From Amoebidium appalachense (Eukaryota > Ichthyosporea), in assembly GCA_963693365.1 (NCBI GenBank), contig CAVNZM010000006.1, positions 3,906,001-3,970,000 on the forward strand: a stretch of 64,000 bases of DNA. Reading direction: 5' to 3'. A program made the position numbers and the translations under genes. Position 1 is the stretch's first letter, and every line of letters begins with the position of its first letter. Of the stretch, positions 48,367-60,712 are shown piece by piece. Below the pieces are notes generated by a model. The model ran no database searches and was not told the DNA's origin. It saw nothing but the letters and a program-made list of their open reading frames with translations.

Positions 48367-49398
48367 ATGTCCAGTATGCCGTGCTCTAATCCCTTTCGGG
48401 GCTACCAAATCCACTACCTCGAAACACCATGGCAAGGATTTTTCAGCAAGCAACTGCACACACACACAGGCATACGGGTTGTATCACACGCATGTGTCTC
48501 AGGCGCCGCCCTGTTTGAAGCTGCAAGACGGATCGACCGGCAGCTTGAAAACGCACCCCAACTAGCACGTAATCTCTCTGTTCTGGGCGTTGTCATGCAA
48601 GTTATCGGCAAGGACCAACAGTGTTCCGACCTTCCAGAATTCGCAGACAAGCGCAAAAACGCTGAAGAAATGAGTGAGTTTAATGAGAGAGGGAGGGGGT
48701 ATGGTGGGTTCTATGCTTCGTGTGGGGAGGAGAATCTACTGCGCCTTCCTTGTGACCGTTACAAAGACCATCGCGACATCTGCACGCATGAGTTTGCGCA
48801 CACATGCCTACAATACGGCCTTGATGAGAATGTGAGAAGACTTGTACAAGCGCAACTACAAGCATCCATGGGTTCTGGAAGGTGGCACGGCGCGTACGCA
48901 TCCACAAACTTTGAAGAGTTTTTCGCCGAATTGAGCATGTGGTATTTTAATAGTAGAGGGGACTACGGAACTATTACGCCTATCCCGCAAGAGGGATCTG
49001 AGTGGCTTAAGGCCTATGACCCGGATGCCTTTTCCCTTCTAAACTCAATCTATCGTGGAAGGTTGGTGCCAAAAGATGTTAAGGTGCTTGATCTGAAACC
49101 ACAACCCAGCTGCAGAAGAGGGCTATTGCGATCGTCGAATGGGGACAGTGCAACGCTTATTATCATGAACGAAACAGCACACGAGTTGGAGTGCAAGTGG
49201 GTAGATTATAGTGGCGAACTAGTGGGCTATGGGAGCATTTTCCCTGGATGCAATAGATCGAACAACACGTACACGAACCATGTTTGGTGGTTCATGAACG
49301 ATCAGGCTGGATTGAGGTTTGGGCCATATGTTGTGAGCTCAAGTGAGAGTATTTGCCGTATAGTCCTAACGTCAGATGTAAGCGCATCAATAAGGTAA
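48367..49398 (+). CDS. HExxH metallopeptidase-like domain fused to a VHL beta-like domain, intronless
   Basis: A 343-aa single frame with no signal peptide or membrane segment. In the middle, CTHEFAHTCLQYG carries an HExxH zinc motif (residues 141-145) followed about 40 residues later by NFEEFFAELS (181-190). That is the order expected of a gluzincin-type peptidase, with Glu184 or Glu188 as third ligand. Residues about 250-335 (LIIMNETAHELECKWVDYSG, GSIFPGCN, TNHVWWFMND) read like the von Hippel-Lindau beta domain, which in animals binds hydroxyproline peptides. No VHL alpha (elongin-binding) box is evident. Function is unknown; the joining of a protease-like and a peptide-binding domain is my inference from motifs. 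Start: AAGATGTCC at 48367. A GTAACC sequence at the stop could be an alternative donor. The gene lies 505 bp from the divergent C9orf85-like gene. Confidence 0.8.
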   Translation: MSSMPCSNPFRGYQIHYLETPWQGFFSKQLHTHTGIRVVSHACVSGAALFEAARRIDRQLENAPQLARNLSVLGVVMQVIGKDQQCSDLPEFADKRKNAEEMSEFNERGRGYGGFYASCGEENLLRLPCDRYKDHRDICTHEFAHTCLQYGLDENVRRLVQAQLQASMGSGRWHGAYASTNFEEFFAELSMWYFNSRGDYGTITPIPQEGSEWLKAYDPDAFSLLNSIYRGRLVPKDVKVLDLKPQPSCRRGLLRSSNGDSATLIIMNETAHELECKWVDYSGELVGYGSIFPGCNRSNNTYTNHVWWFMNDQAGLRFGPYVVSSSESICRIVLTSDVSASIR

Positions 49399-49681
49399 CC
49401 TGTAAGGGGTATCTGATAACAATAACCGAGGCATTTTCTTGAGTAACGGGAGGAGGGGGAGGGGGTTGGGGGGGGGGGGGGGGGGGAGGGGGGGGGGGGG
49501 GGGGAGAGGCAACTTGCAAGGAAAGGTAGCCAGTTGGGTCACATGATGCCCCATGATGCCTTGAAACAGGCAGAAGCCAGTGTGTGTTACGTATGTACGT
49601 ACAGTAGCTCGTTTCATGGGATATTTTTTTTTTGGGTGTGTGTGTACAAGTCCGAAGGGGAGGGGAGGGGGGGGGGGGGGG

Positions 49682-50041
49682 GGTTGAATGCGTCAAAAAG
49701 TACGAAGTACACAAGAACAAACGGATAACACGATGCAGAACGCAAGCCATACATAAAGAGTATGCATAATAAGCAGAGCCCATCCTCAGGGGGGGCCCAC
49801 GTCATCCACAGTACCCGAGTTTCGCCCTATTCACCTCGTTGACAAAACCCAACTCGGATACTGTTTCACTTGAACTGGGTAGGTCACCCGTCTTGATCAG
49901 AGACGAGCAGGGTTGCTTATGCAGGCAAGGGCAGTGGGAAAGGCCGGGGGTTAAAGTTGCAGCAGTAAGCAGAAGCAAGAAAAATATAGATAGGAACTCA
50001 GGAGACGGGGCTACTAGGAAGCTCCCCCGTCGCTACCTAAG
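49682..50041 (-). mobile_element. SINE-like copy (subfamily 1), long
   Basis: Sister of 45083-45445. It starts at the end of a G run (49667-49683) with TTGAATGCGTCAAAAAGTACG and ends at GTCGCTACCTAAG. It lies about 280 bp downstream of the peptidase-VHL stop codon. Confidence 0.85.
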
Positions 50042-50229
50042 GGGGGAAAGTAGAGGAGGCCCGTTGGCAGAGTCCAGCATGCTCACATATGCATATAGGA
50101 TTCTCAGCCACACAGAAATCATGTCAAGAGTCCATATGTGGTTTATCGCTGTTGAACTTCAACCGCTTATGCACTGGCAGCAGGGAGCCTTAGGGGCGGG
50201 GCGGGGCGGGGGGCCGGGGGGCCGGGGGG

Positions 50230-50297
<68 letters not shown>

Positions 50298-51655
50298 GTC
50301 AGATACTGAGACCTATCCCCTCCACACCCCTCTACCCCGCCACCTCCCCGCCCCCCCTTCCCTCCCTCCCCCTCCCCCCTCCCCCCACACTCTTCCACTG
50401 CATGCAGACGTCATGCATCCACATTGCCACGGCCTCGCTGCGTACAGCAGCAGTAGTTTAGCAATCGCGTGTCCTGCCATGCATTCCATGGTATTCCCAA
50501 TATCCCCCTGGCCTGCCACTCCATCACATACACCGTGTACACCTCCGGGCCATGGCCACCGTCACAAACACACATCATGCCGGATCAGTTGCGGGTTCCT
50601 GCAGTCTTCCGGCAGTGTATACATGTACTTCATGAAGAACGAGATAAAAAAAAATGATATTTAAGCAGCGTGGCTTAGCATCAATCATGCCAAACAACTG
50701 AGAATCTAAAAACACAACTTTGCACAAGCCAAATTACAGTAGTGGCATGTGGCAAGGGATTGCATATCACAGCAACATCTCAGGCACACCTTGCGCATAA
50801 TTATAACTGCCTGCAATCTCAGCCATTCCTCTCCTTCCCCTACCAACGAAACTTTGTGGTGCACACACAACCCCTCCTCCTGCCCAGCCCCTTAACCCCC
50901 AGCTGTGCTCCACAACCTTGGCAACAAAAACCCGCCCCACCTTCACTTTCCTCCACCGGTCCGGACTACCCGACCAACTACCGCAGGAGATGTAGCAACG
51001 GTGCGATTCTTTCCACTTGTGTTGGTGATAATTCGGGGCAAATGCCTATTTTCTCACTTTCCCCTTTCATATCCAACCCTCCCCTCCCCTCCCTCCCCCC
51101 GCCCGCCCGCCCCTCCCCCACGCCCGCCCCCACCTACACCCGCACCCACCCATCCACCCACCCAGTGTCCCTGCCGGTCCGCCCTTTCCGTACAGTCAAC
51201 ACCGTATACGTTTCTCCTTTCCAGTCAGATCCGACAGCATGATCATGATCCAGACCAACTGGGTTTATTGTACATGTGTGTTCAGTCTCTATTGTGAAGC
51301 ATGTCTAAAACTAAGCATGGCAACGTTGTAACGCACGTGCGTTTCCTCTTGCAAGTAAACAGCGGCGTGTGAAAATATTGCTTTACTATCTACTGCTGTA
51401 GTTGTGCTATAACGCCGTCTTGCACTAACAAACCTGTTGCTGCAGACAACTAGGATCGGACTTCCGCTAGAATGTCCTACGTATGAAATGAAGTCCCATC
51501 TGAAGGATTTCGTGCAAAAAAGCGAAGCCTGCCAACGTTTTCCAGTATCATTATAACAACTCCAAACCAACTAAACGGTAGGCTAACTGAGAAAGCCTCG
51601 AAAGGGTGAGAAAACGTCCTAAAAATGTCCCTCTGAAAACACGTGAACTGTTGAC
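50042..51655. other. Intergenic DNA with a 66-bp poly(G)
   Basis: Poly(G) about 50229-50294 preceded by GGGGCGGGGC; C-rich 50340-50390 and 51070-51135. Unique sequence elsewhere. No gene recognised. Confidence 0.6.
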
Positions 51656-52398
51656 TGAGTCGCATCGCGTGGATCTAAATATCTAAGTATCTAGATTGTT
51701 AAATTTACGTATAAAACGTCCGCAATCCGATCGATCTGGTAAATGTTAAAGTTTGCACAAAATCTAGATTGATTTCGACCCTCCTCCAGATGGGCGAATC
51801 TGGAAGAGGGGGGGAGGGGGTTTTCTAGATGTCTGGGATGAGACGATTGGTCTTTGGAATTCGCCTAAATATCTCTTATCCAATAGAATTGCAATCTGCG
51901 ATCTAGATAATTCAGTTTCTAAACTGCTCTACACGAATCGAGCAGACTTTTATATATTTAGAGAACGACATTAGTTCTCTAAATTCGCCGAGCATTTAGA
52001 TATTATGTCACTTCGCGTGGATCTAAATATCTAAATACTCGGCGAATTTAGAGAACCAAAGCCGTTCTCTAAGTATCTAAAAGTCTGCTCGATTCGCGTA
52101 GAGCAGTTTAGAAACTGAGTTATCTAGATCGGAAATCGCAATTCTATTGGATAAAGATATTTAGGCAGGTTCCAAGGACCAATCGCCTCATCCCAGACAT
52201 CTAGGAGACCCCCCCCCCTCCCCCTCTTCCAGATTCGCCCATCTGGAAGAGGGTAAATCGATCTAGATTTTATGCAAACTTTAAAACGTTAACAGATCGA
52301 TCGGATTGCGGACATTTATACGTAAATTTAACAATCTAGATATTCAGATATCTAGATCCACGCGAAGCGGCTCATTCAGATCCACGCTCTGCGACTCA
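51656..52398. mobile_element. Foldback (palindromic) element, two arms of about 350 bp
   Basis: Left arm 51656 to about 52010 is repeated in inverted order by about 52030-52398. Matching landmarks are TGAGTCGCA/TGCGACTCA at the tips, TTAAATTTACGTATAAA, CCGCAATCCGATCGATC, CCAGATGGGCGAATCTGGAA, GAGCAGTTTAGAAACTGAG and GGCGAATTTAGAGAAC. CGTGGATCTAAATATCTAAA occurs at the left tip and again at the centre. It is non-coding, and I find no convincing target-site duplication. Confidence 0.88.
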
Positions 52399-54307
52399 AT
52401 TTTTTTGAACGGTGCCGCGGAGGTTGAAATTGGTGCAGAGTATCTCCACCAATCAAAAAACTGTGTCCTTGAAGCTGGCCGGCTCATGGAATGCATTGTG
52501 AAAAGAAATGGTATTGAAGCATAATAAAAGTAACAATAGTATACACAGAATATATTGGAGATAGAATTAAATAAATCTTTTTTTTTTTTTTTGGATTCTT
52601 GAAACGGCTGTTCTTTTCTGTCTTGAGCCTGTTGGGATGCGATGACCATCAGGTTCCGTTTTCTATTATAAGCTGAATTGGGTGAATGATATGCTGCTAA
52701 TCAAATGAGGATCAATGCTGAGTCGCCGCCGCCCGGCGCTCGCGGCCGGGATTATTATCACTACCATGACCAGCATTCAACGGCCCGTTGGTTTTCATGT
52801 AAGCTATTAACGCATATAATTATGTGCTAAAGTTATCTGATGCATTATGTATTGCCGTTTGAGCCCCGGCAGTATTTGTGGCTCCTTTAATAAAGCATTA
52901 CTTGCTCCATCCTGTTGCACATGCATCCACGTGTGCTGCCTAGCCTTGTACCCTTCCATTTGACCAATCCCATCTGGTCTCTACCAAAAAGATATTTGCC
53001 GCGCTAAATCTAATTAATTTCTTTTCTTTGATTGGATTTATCAAGGCATTTTCAAAAACATCCAATTTGGATTGGCCAAGAAGGTACCACGGCATTTGGC
53101 AACAGGAAATGCGGACGTTGAAAGGGGTAATGAAAATGCTTGAGCTTCATGTAACCGAGAATATGTGCCCCGATAACGCACGAGCATTTTTTTTCAGCTC
53201 TAAATGAATGTAAATGTTATTTAAGGCTCTCACTGTGAATTTTAATATCATTTTTATGTATTCTAGTTGACCTACGGCTAAACATATTACTAAGTACATA
53301 CCCTGAACCACCTGATATTACATGTATACGGCAGGGGCATCTCCATGCACGAAAATCACATTTTTGCCGCGCTCTGTGTTATTGTCCAGCCGTGGCTGTG
53401 AGTGTTCCCAGCATTTCGCCGGAGTCATTTTTCGTTGCCAGCCACAAAGGGCACTGCGTTCAGAAATATTGTCGTTTTAGCCCTTGCGGCGCGAAAGGAA
53501 ACAGATTTAGAAACCGAAATACAAGTGGTTTTACTTAGTTATTGGCACATAAACTTTATAAGGGGTTCCCCTTCTTTAGTCCCTGGGTAACATAGCTGTT
53601 AGGCAGGCGGAAACAGCGACCACCCAAGTCCTCTCCGACCAAGAGGTCAGTTGAATCCCTCTTCACACCGTTTTTGTTTCTTTTATTTACTTCGACGGAT
53701 GCATGCTTGCAAACTATCTGTCTTTGGTCTCGTAAAACGGAAACGCTTTTTGGCGAGCTCTAAGCCATGAGCCAGTGGTGTTCTTTGCGAGCTTTCGGAT
53801 TCTTTGCGGGCTTTCGAGCGGTTGGATGTAGCAACCTGATCTCTATAGCCACAAACAGAGTTTCTAATTCTTTAGGGCAAGACTTGTCCGGTTATTGCAT
53901 GTGAAAGCAGGCATGGTTGGGGGCAGGCCATGCTATTTAAGGAACTTTATTTTCTTGCGTGAACCGAGACTTGGGCTGGCGGCAAGGGTGTTAACAAAGC
54001 TAGTTGGGCAACGGGGGAGTTTGGAATATAAGTGGATAGGGCTTGCTTTGCATTTGGTATCATTGAATGGTTGAGGTCGGGAAAGAAGGAAGCCAGTACC
54101 ACTGAGGAGGGGCTTGTGGTAAGGTTGATTACGAGGTTTGAAGGGAGAACGAAAGCTGGATGTTCGTGCAGTGCTCTCTTTTGCTACCCTGCAAGAGAAA
54201 GAGTTGTTGTTTTTCTGGTAGATGAGTGTGCTTTTCAGTCACAGTATGTTTCGATAGAGGTTCTTAACGTGTGGCTTCCTTTGTGTGGTGTGGTTTCACG
54301 TTTATGT
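52399..54307. other. Unique intergenic DNA, no gene seen
   Basis: No microsatellites apart from a short T run at 52578. Short frames such as 54032-54511 resemble nothing known. Confidence 0.5.
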
Positions 54308-54474
54308 GGACCCTTAGTTCCCCCGCTCTCTATACTTTGCTTCACCATATGTATGGTCACTTCCCGTTGGAAACACCACCTGGTATTTAACGGACCCTTA
54401 TTCCCCCGCTCTCTATACTTTGCTTCACCATATGTATGGTCACTTCCCGTTGGAAACACCACCTGGTATATAAC
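54308..54474 (+). repeat. Tandem duplication, 84-bp unit, two copies
   Basis: The unit starts GGACCCTTA (54308, 54392) and contains CCCCCGCTCTCTATACTTTG and CACTTCCCGTTGG. Copies are almost identical. Confidence 0.9.
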
Positions 54475-55381
54475 CTTACAGAAATGCTTTTCTGATCCAC
54501 ACAAGTTTTAGCATAGTCCCGTTGAAAAGCACGCACTGTTCCATCCCTGGTTGCTGCCACTCTTTATTCTATGATGCTACACATGGGATTTTCCTTTCTC
54601 CCCCCTTTTCCCCACCAACTTCTATTGCCCCTTTCCTCTCCCTCCTGCCTCTACTTGTCCATGTTCACAACAAAACCTCTGGACCTGTTTCCTCTCTGTG
54701 CATGCTCTGCATTCCAAATCGACCGCCCCACTACTAGTGCATGCTCACCATTTCTATGTGGGGCCTCCCTTTTTTCAGTCTCCTGTTTGTTTGCACCCCT
54801 TTTGCCCCCTACCCCCTTCTCTTTCCCTGCTGGGTCACTACCATCCAGTCGACTAGAAGCAAGTGATCAAATCAACCATCTATGTGCGGCATCGAACCTA
54901 TCTTGCTCCCGCTTGTACACAACCATATGTTCACGAGTTCATGTTTACCGTATTCGGCTGACACAACTTTTTTCTTCGTGTCTTCCTGTTTCTTTCCTTC
55001 TGTGGCTTGCTTATTTGGATTGATGGCACCCACACCGCACAGTAAGGAAGTGTGGACATGTCAGAGAGGGATTCTGGGGTTGTTGTGGTTCTATTTCTCT
55101 TCAGAGAAGGTGCTGAGAGCTAGAGGTGGGGAGAGAGGAAGAATATGGGGGTGGAAGGGGGGGGGGGGGGGGGGCTGGAGGGGTGGATAGGCGTTTGTGT
55201 GTGTGTGGCTTGCGCCGGGGGGAGGGGGGGGGGTATGTTTATGTTTCTTTTTATAACATGTTTCTTTGTATAACAATCAATACGACATAATTGTTGTTGG
55301 TTTTTTCTTTGAAAACGAAGCCAAAGGTGGCTCTTTTGCTGTACTCACGTGCATGTTGCTTTTCAGGTCCACATGCGAAAA
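54475..55381 (+). promoter_or_regulatory. 5' region of the G-alpha gene with probable 5' UTR acceptor
   Basis: Pyrimidine-rich 54590-54830, G run 55159-55174 and 55221-55230. TTGCTTTTCAG at 55356-55366 precedes the ATG by 15 bp and looks like an acceptor, implying a non-coding first exon upstream that I cannot place. Confidence 0.5.
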
Positions 55382-55692
55382 ATGGGGCAGCAAATCTCGT
55401 CCATGTTGAAGAAGGACAAGTCGGGGTCCAACCCCGTGGAGCAGCAGTTAGAGGAGTCCAGGCTCAAGGGCTTGCTCCAGTTCAAAGTTCTTCTTCTTGG
55501 TAACAGCCCCCCCCCCCCCCCCCCCCCCCCCCCCACACACATACACACACACAACCCCCCTCTTCCTGCCGTATCCCTGTTCCTCGTACTCTATAACATG
55601 TTCTAAACCTCCTCCCCCCTTTCCCCCTTCTTCCTGCTGTGTTCTGTAACACAACCTCTTCCCCCCCCCCCCCCCCCCTCCCCCCCCCCTGG

Positions 55693-55731
<39 letters not shown>

Positions 55732-56472
55732 CTGTTTTGTCGTGTTCCGTGCTTTACTCTGTGAGTTCTCCTCTCCACGCTATCTTGCATACCTCCCCCC
55801 CCCCCCCCCCCCCCCCAAACTCTGCTCTTTCGTGTTGGCCTGTTCCGTTGTAGTGCCCTGCGTGTATCCGTTTAGTTCGCATTGGATAACACCCCCCCTC
55901 TCCCTTCCCACTCCAGCCCTTGGTTTGTCCCTCAAAACGAAAAGAGCGGGTGCTGTTTCTCTCTCCCCCCGCCTCCCCCATTGCACTCTTTGTGTATTCT
56001 TCCATTCCCTCCCCCTGCTCCTCCCCCCTGGTTAAACACACACACACCGCACGACCACAACCACAGCCACCACTTCACAACCACACATCTCTCTCTCTCT
56101 TACTCCCCCCCCCCCCCCCCCCCCCTCTCACTCTCTCCCCCCTCCCCCTCTCTCTCTTGTGTGTGTGTGCGCGCGCGTCTTCCCCCCCCCCCCCCACCCC
56201 TACCCTTCCCCTTCCCACGTCCTCTGTATGCATATTGCCCCCAAGGTTCTACTAAGTTTTCGGTGCTAGCATTGTGCTTCCTTGTCCGAGCCTGTTCCCC
56301 TTAGTTTTCCTCATGTGTGGGCTTCAGATGGTCTTATCCATAACCATTGGCCTTCTACTAACCTCTTTCCTCCCTCGTCCTTCCTATCCTTGTTCTTCCT
56401 CTACCTCCCAACACAGTTCACGTTTGAAATCTCAATCCCCCCCTCCCCCCCCCCCCCCCCTCCCCCAACCAC

Positions 56473-56537
<65 letters not shown>

Positions 56538-57154
56538 TGCCTTTCACACATTTACCCTCCCGCAAAAACATGCACACAACCACACACCCACATACACATG
56601 CAGGTGCCGGTGAGTGCGGTAAAAGTACAGTGCTAAAGCAGGTTAAGTTGGTGCACAAAATTGGCTTCACGGACCAGGAAATGCGAGACTTTGGTGTCAA
56701 CCTACAGCGTAACACCGTACAGTCCATGCAGGTTTTGATAGAGGCCTGCAAAACCGTAAACCCACCCGTCCCCATCGAGGACCCAGAACTCCAGGTGATA
56801 TTTCCAGCCCTGCATGTTCCCTGTGTGTGTGGTAGTTTTGCTCTTGGAAGGAGTGGATGACATAGGGATTTATCGATAAGCAAGCCCTCGTATGCATTCA
56901 GTAGATTGACTGTACCGGATAGCCTCTACAATGTGACGTCAGCATACATGCGAGCATTTAGGCCGATTCTTGTGCACAGACACACGGAACTGTGCATGCT
57001 CGGACGTTCCTCCGTGGCCAATCTCCTTTGCTACTTTTAACAGGCTTAGCGGGTACTAAGCATACCGCCAATCATCACACACACACACACACACACACTC
57101 ACTCACTCACTCACTCACTCACTCACACGATAGGGGGAGCATGGGGGGGTTTTG

Positions 57155-57192
<38 letters not shown>

Positions 57193-57628
57193 TTATGTAC
57201 TGGGTAATGACGTACAACTGATAGTCAAAGGCGAAGTGTCAAAGGGGGAAGGTTTGTTGCACCGCGGGGAGAGGTTGGGGGAGGGAGAATGGGAGGGGAG
57301 GGGGGGGGGGGGGGGGGGGAGGGGCGGCGGCATTAGAGTGATTGGTGAAACAGGTGCCTTACATAGACACTAAATACAAGCACAAGCTAAGCAGCTTCTA
57401 TTAGAAACAAGCCGTTGTTAACTGATGCGCTAACACTCTCTTGCAACCAGGCACACTGCGAGAAGGTGGCCAAATTCGAGTTTGAGAACGAGCTGTGCAA
57501 CATCCCACACGATGTCGTGAAGAGCATCCAGGCATGCTGGGCCGGCCAGCCAATCAGGGACGTGTGGGAGCGGCGCACCGAGTTCTGGTGCTTGGACTCC
57601 ATTGATTAGTGAGTGTGCCCTAAAAGGA

Positions 57629-57700
<72 letters not shown>

Positions 57701-57790
57701 AAGGAGGGAAGGGGGAGGGGTGGCGGTGGTTGTGCATGTGGTTATAAATGTGCTTGTATGTTGATGTGTAAGTGAGGCTCTCTTGCTGTG

Positions 57791-57870
<80 letters not shown>

Positions 57871-58849
57871 GGGGGGGGATCTTGTTAAATTTGAATTCAC
57901 GTACAGCATATGTGCTTCACATTGCTTCTTCCCCCTCACCCTACCCCCTCCCTTTCCCCCCTTTCTCCCCTCGAGCAGTTTCCTGGGCGCCTATAATCGA
58001 GATATAACCACATCTGCTCATGGCTGAATTGCTTTCTCCCCCTAAACGCCATAGATATGAAATGCGTGAGAGGGAGTACAGAAAGGGGAGAAGAGGGAAG
58101 GGAAGTAGGGGGCCGCGGGGGGGGGGGGGGGGGAGGGCAGGAGAGTTCAGGAGAACCACATTAGAGCCTGTAGAACGCTCTTTCGTTCTTTATCGCCTTG
58201 TCGTTATTGTTCACAAGGGAGACTAAAATTGCATTTTGTGGCAGTTACTATGACAAGAGGAGGGGAGGGGGGGGGGGGGGGGGGGGTAAGGGGAATCGCA
58301 TCTGTATGACATCCCTCCGTTCTTTGCCACCGTGTGGTTTTGGTGCACGCAGGAGCCGAACCTTGCTTTTTCGCTGAGCCTCCTCTTTTCTTTACCACCG
58401 TTTCGTTTATGCGTTTACATTAGACTAACATTGCCTTTTTGGGGGCAGCTACTTTGACAATGTTGAGCGTTACTGCGAGTCAGACTTCAAGCCAGACGAG
58501 CAGGACTGTGTGATGGCCCGCATCATTACCACGGGCATAGTCACCACTGAGTTCGAGAACCCACCCATCAACTTCCAGTATGTGTACCCCCGTGTTGCCC
58601 CCGCCTATAGAATATTATATGAGTCTCGAGGTGTTAATACTTGGTGTGATGATTTGATATGTTTAAGGGATTCTGGCTGAACAAATGCTTTGAATTTCTA
58701 GTTTGCTTCCGTGGGTTTAACGTCTTTGCTTTTTTTTTTGCCAACCTACAATGCTTCCCCCCTTCCCTCCCCCTCCCCGCTCCCTCCTCCTCCTCTTCAC
58801 ACAGACACACACATGGGAGGTGGAGGCGCGTGCCTCCGGGCGGGCGGGG

Positions 58850-58886
<37 letters not shown>

Positions 58887-59321
58887 CGTGCGGGTGGTAC
58901 ATTTGTGTCGGTGTTCGTGTGGTGGTTTTGTGTTTGTGTGTGTGTGTTTTGGGGGGGGGGGAGGGGGGGGGGGGAGTGCCAGTGCTGACCACAAAGCATG
59001 TGTGCAGGCTTATCGATGTGGGTGGGCAGCGTAACGAGCGCAGAAAGTGGATCCACTGCTTTGATGACGTCACGGCAATCATCTACCTGGTCAACCTGGG
59101 AGGGTACGTGCCCTGCCTCCGTGCTGTGGGTCTCTCTCGTGTGTGTGTTGGGGGGTGGGGGGGGGGAGGGAAGACGATACCTGCTGGTGTGCTCCTCTTA
59201 CGAGAGAAGACGATTATATTTGAGCGTCATTTCCTTTGCTTTCTAGACCCCACCACCACCACGTTTTCAAACTTTTCTCTGCAACATGATGACACCCAGC
59301 TCGCACACACTAACGCACGCC

Positions 59322-59354
<33 letters not shown>

Positions 59355-59599
59355 TCCCCACACACCTTCCCCACACACACACATGTCATCAGTGCGCACC
59401 ACAACCATCACAGCGACTACACACACATGCAATATCTCACCCTGGTCATTTCCTTGCACCCACTCTCAGTACGTCATCCCGATTATGGAGCCACCTCCAC
59501 ACGCACCTTTCCCTTACAATTTGCACATCGCTCATGACTCCCAGCGCACATAGTTCTACATGCTCATACATGCTTACCCCCCCCCCCCCCCCCCCCCCC

Positions 59600-59640
<41 letters not shown>

Positions 59641-59741
59641 TCACACATATTCACACACACACCTCATTCTTTTTCTTCTACCTCCTCTACTCATTCGTCT
59701 GCTCTTTCTCTCTCTCTGTTACTACCCGCATTCTCCGCTCC

Positions 59742-59786
<45 letters not shown>

Positions 59787-60632
59787 ACCCACCCACCCAC
59801 CCCTTATTATGCATACTCTTGATGTATGATTTGCACTCTGCATCGTGTTATCCGTTGTTCATGTGTACTTCGTACTTTATGACGCATTCAAACCCCCCTT
59901 CAATTCCCCTGGGGGGATCCTTTACCATGCACACGTGCGCGCACACACAGACACCTGCGCAAACACACATGCACACACACATGCCTCTCCCGGGGCCTAT
60001 GTATAGATAGGCTTTGGCAGGCATGCACCACTAAGGATCCCGTTTCCTTGTTTCCCATGCCGCTGCGATGTAGAACCTATGTCCACAGAGTCACAGCACT
60101 GCGAAACCACGTCTCATTGCGATTGCCCCTTTTGCCCACTATTTTGTTATGTGCAGCTATGTGGCTGTTGCGTAAACACCAATCACACATATCATGCCCA
60201 CCCGAAGTGTATACTTGTGCCTGGGCATCGATGCATTACACATGTGCATGTCAACAAACCATGCTCAACACACACCAAATATTTTGTTGTTCCTACTCAG
60301 ACATACACACCATGTCATTGCCTGTGTGATTAAGTGTCCATATAGTCAAACACAACATGACGCTTGCACGGTCGACACAAACACACCATCCCATCTCCTA
60401 CGTGCTACACCCACAATTGCACCCAGAGAGACACAATTTCATTTCCAACGTGCAAAGTAGTAGTGTGCATCCACACAGACACACCAAAATACTCCCACGT
60501 TATACACACAACACCCGCCCCACCTCTACACACGTGTGCACCCAAACAAACACACTGTGTCACTTCTTATGCGCCACACAGCATCGTGCACTTCTTGAAA
60601 ACACCACTCGCAAACATTATGTTTTGGGGTCC

Positions 60633-60712
<80 letters not shown>

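Noticed and set aside
52700-52790. GC-rich stem-like sequence (GCCGCCGCCCGGCGCTCGCGG) as a structural RNA
   Set aside because: Only a short hairpin; no tRNA, rRNA or snRNA features.
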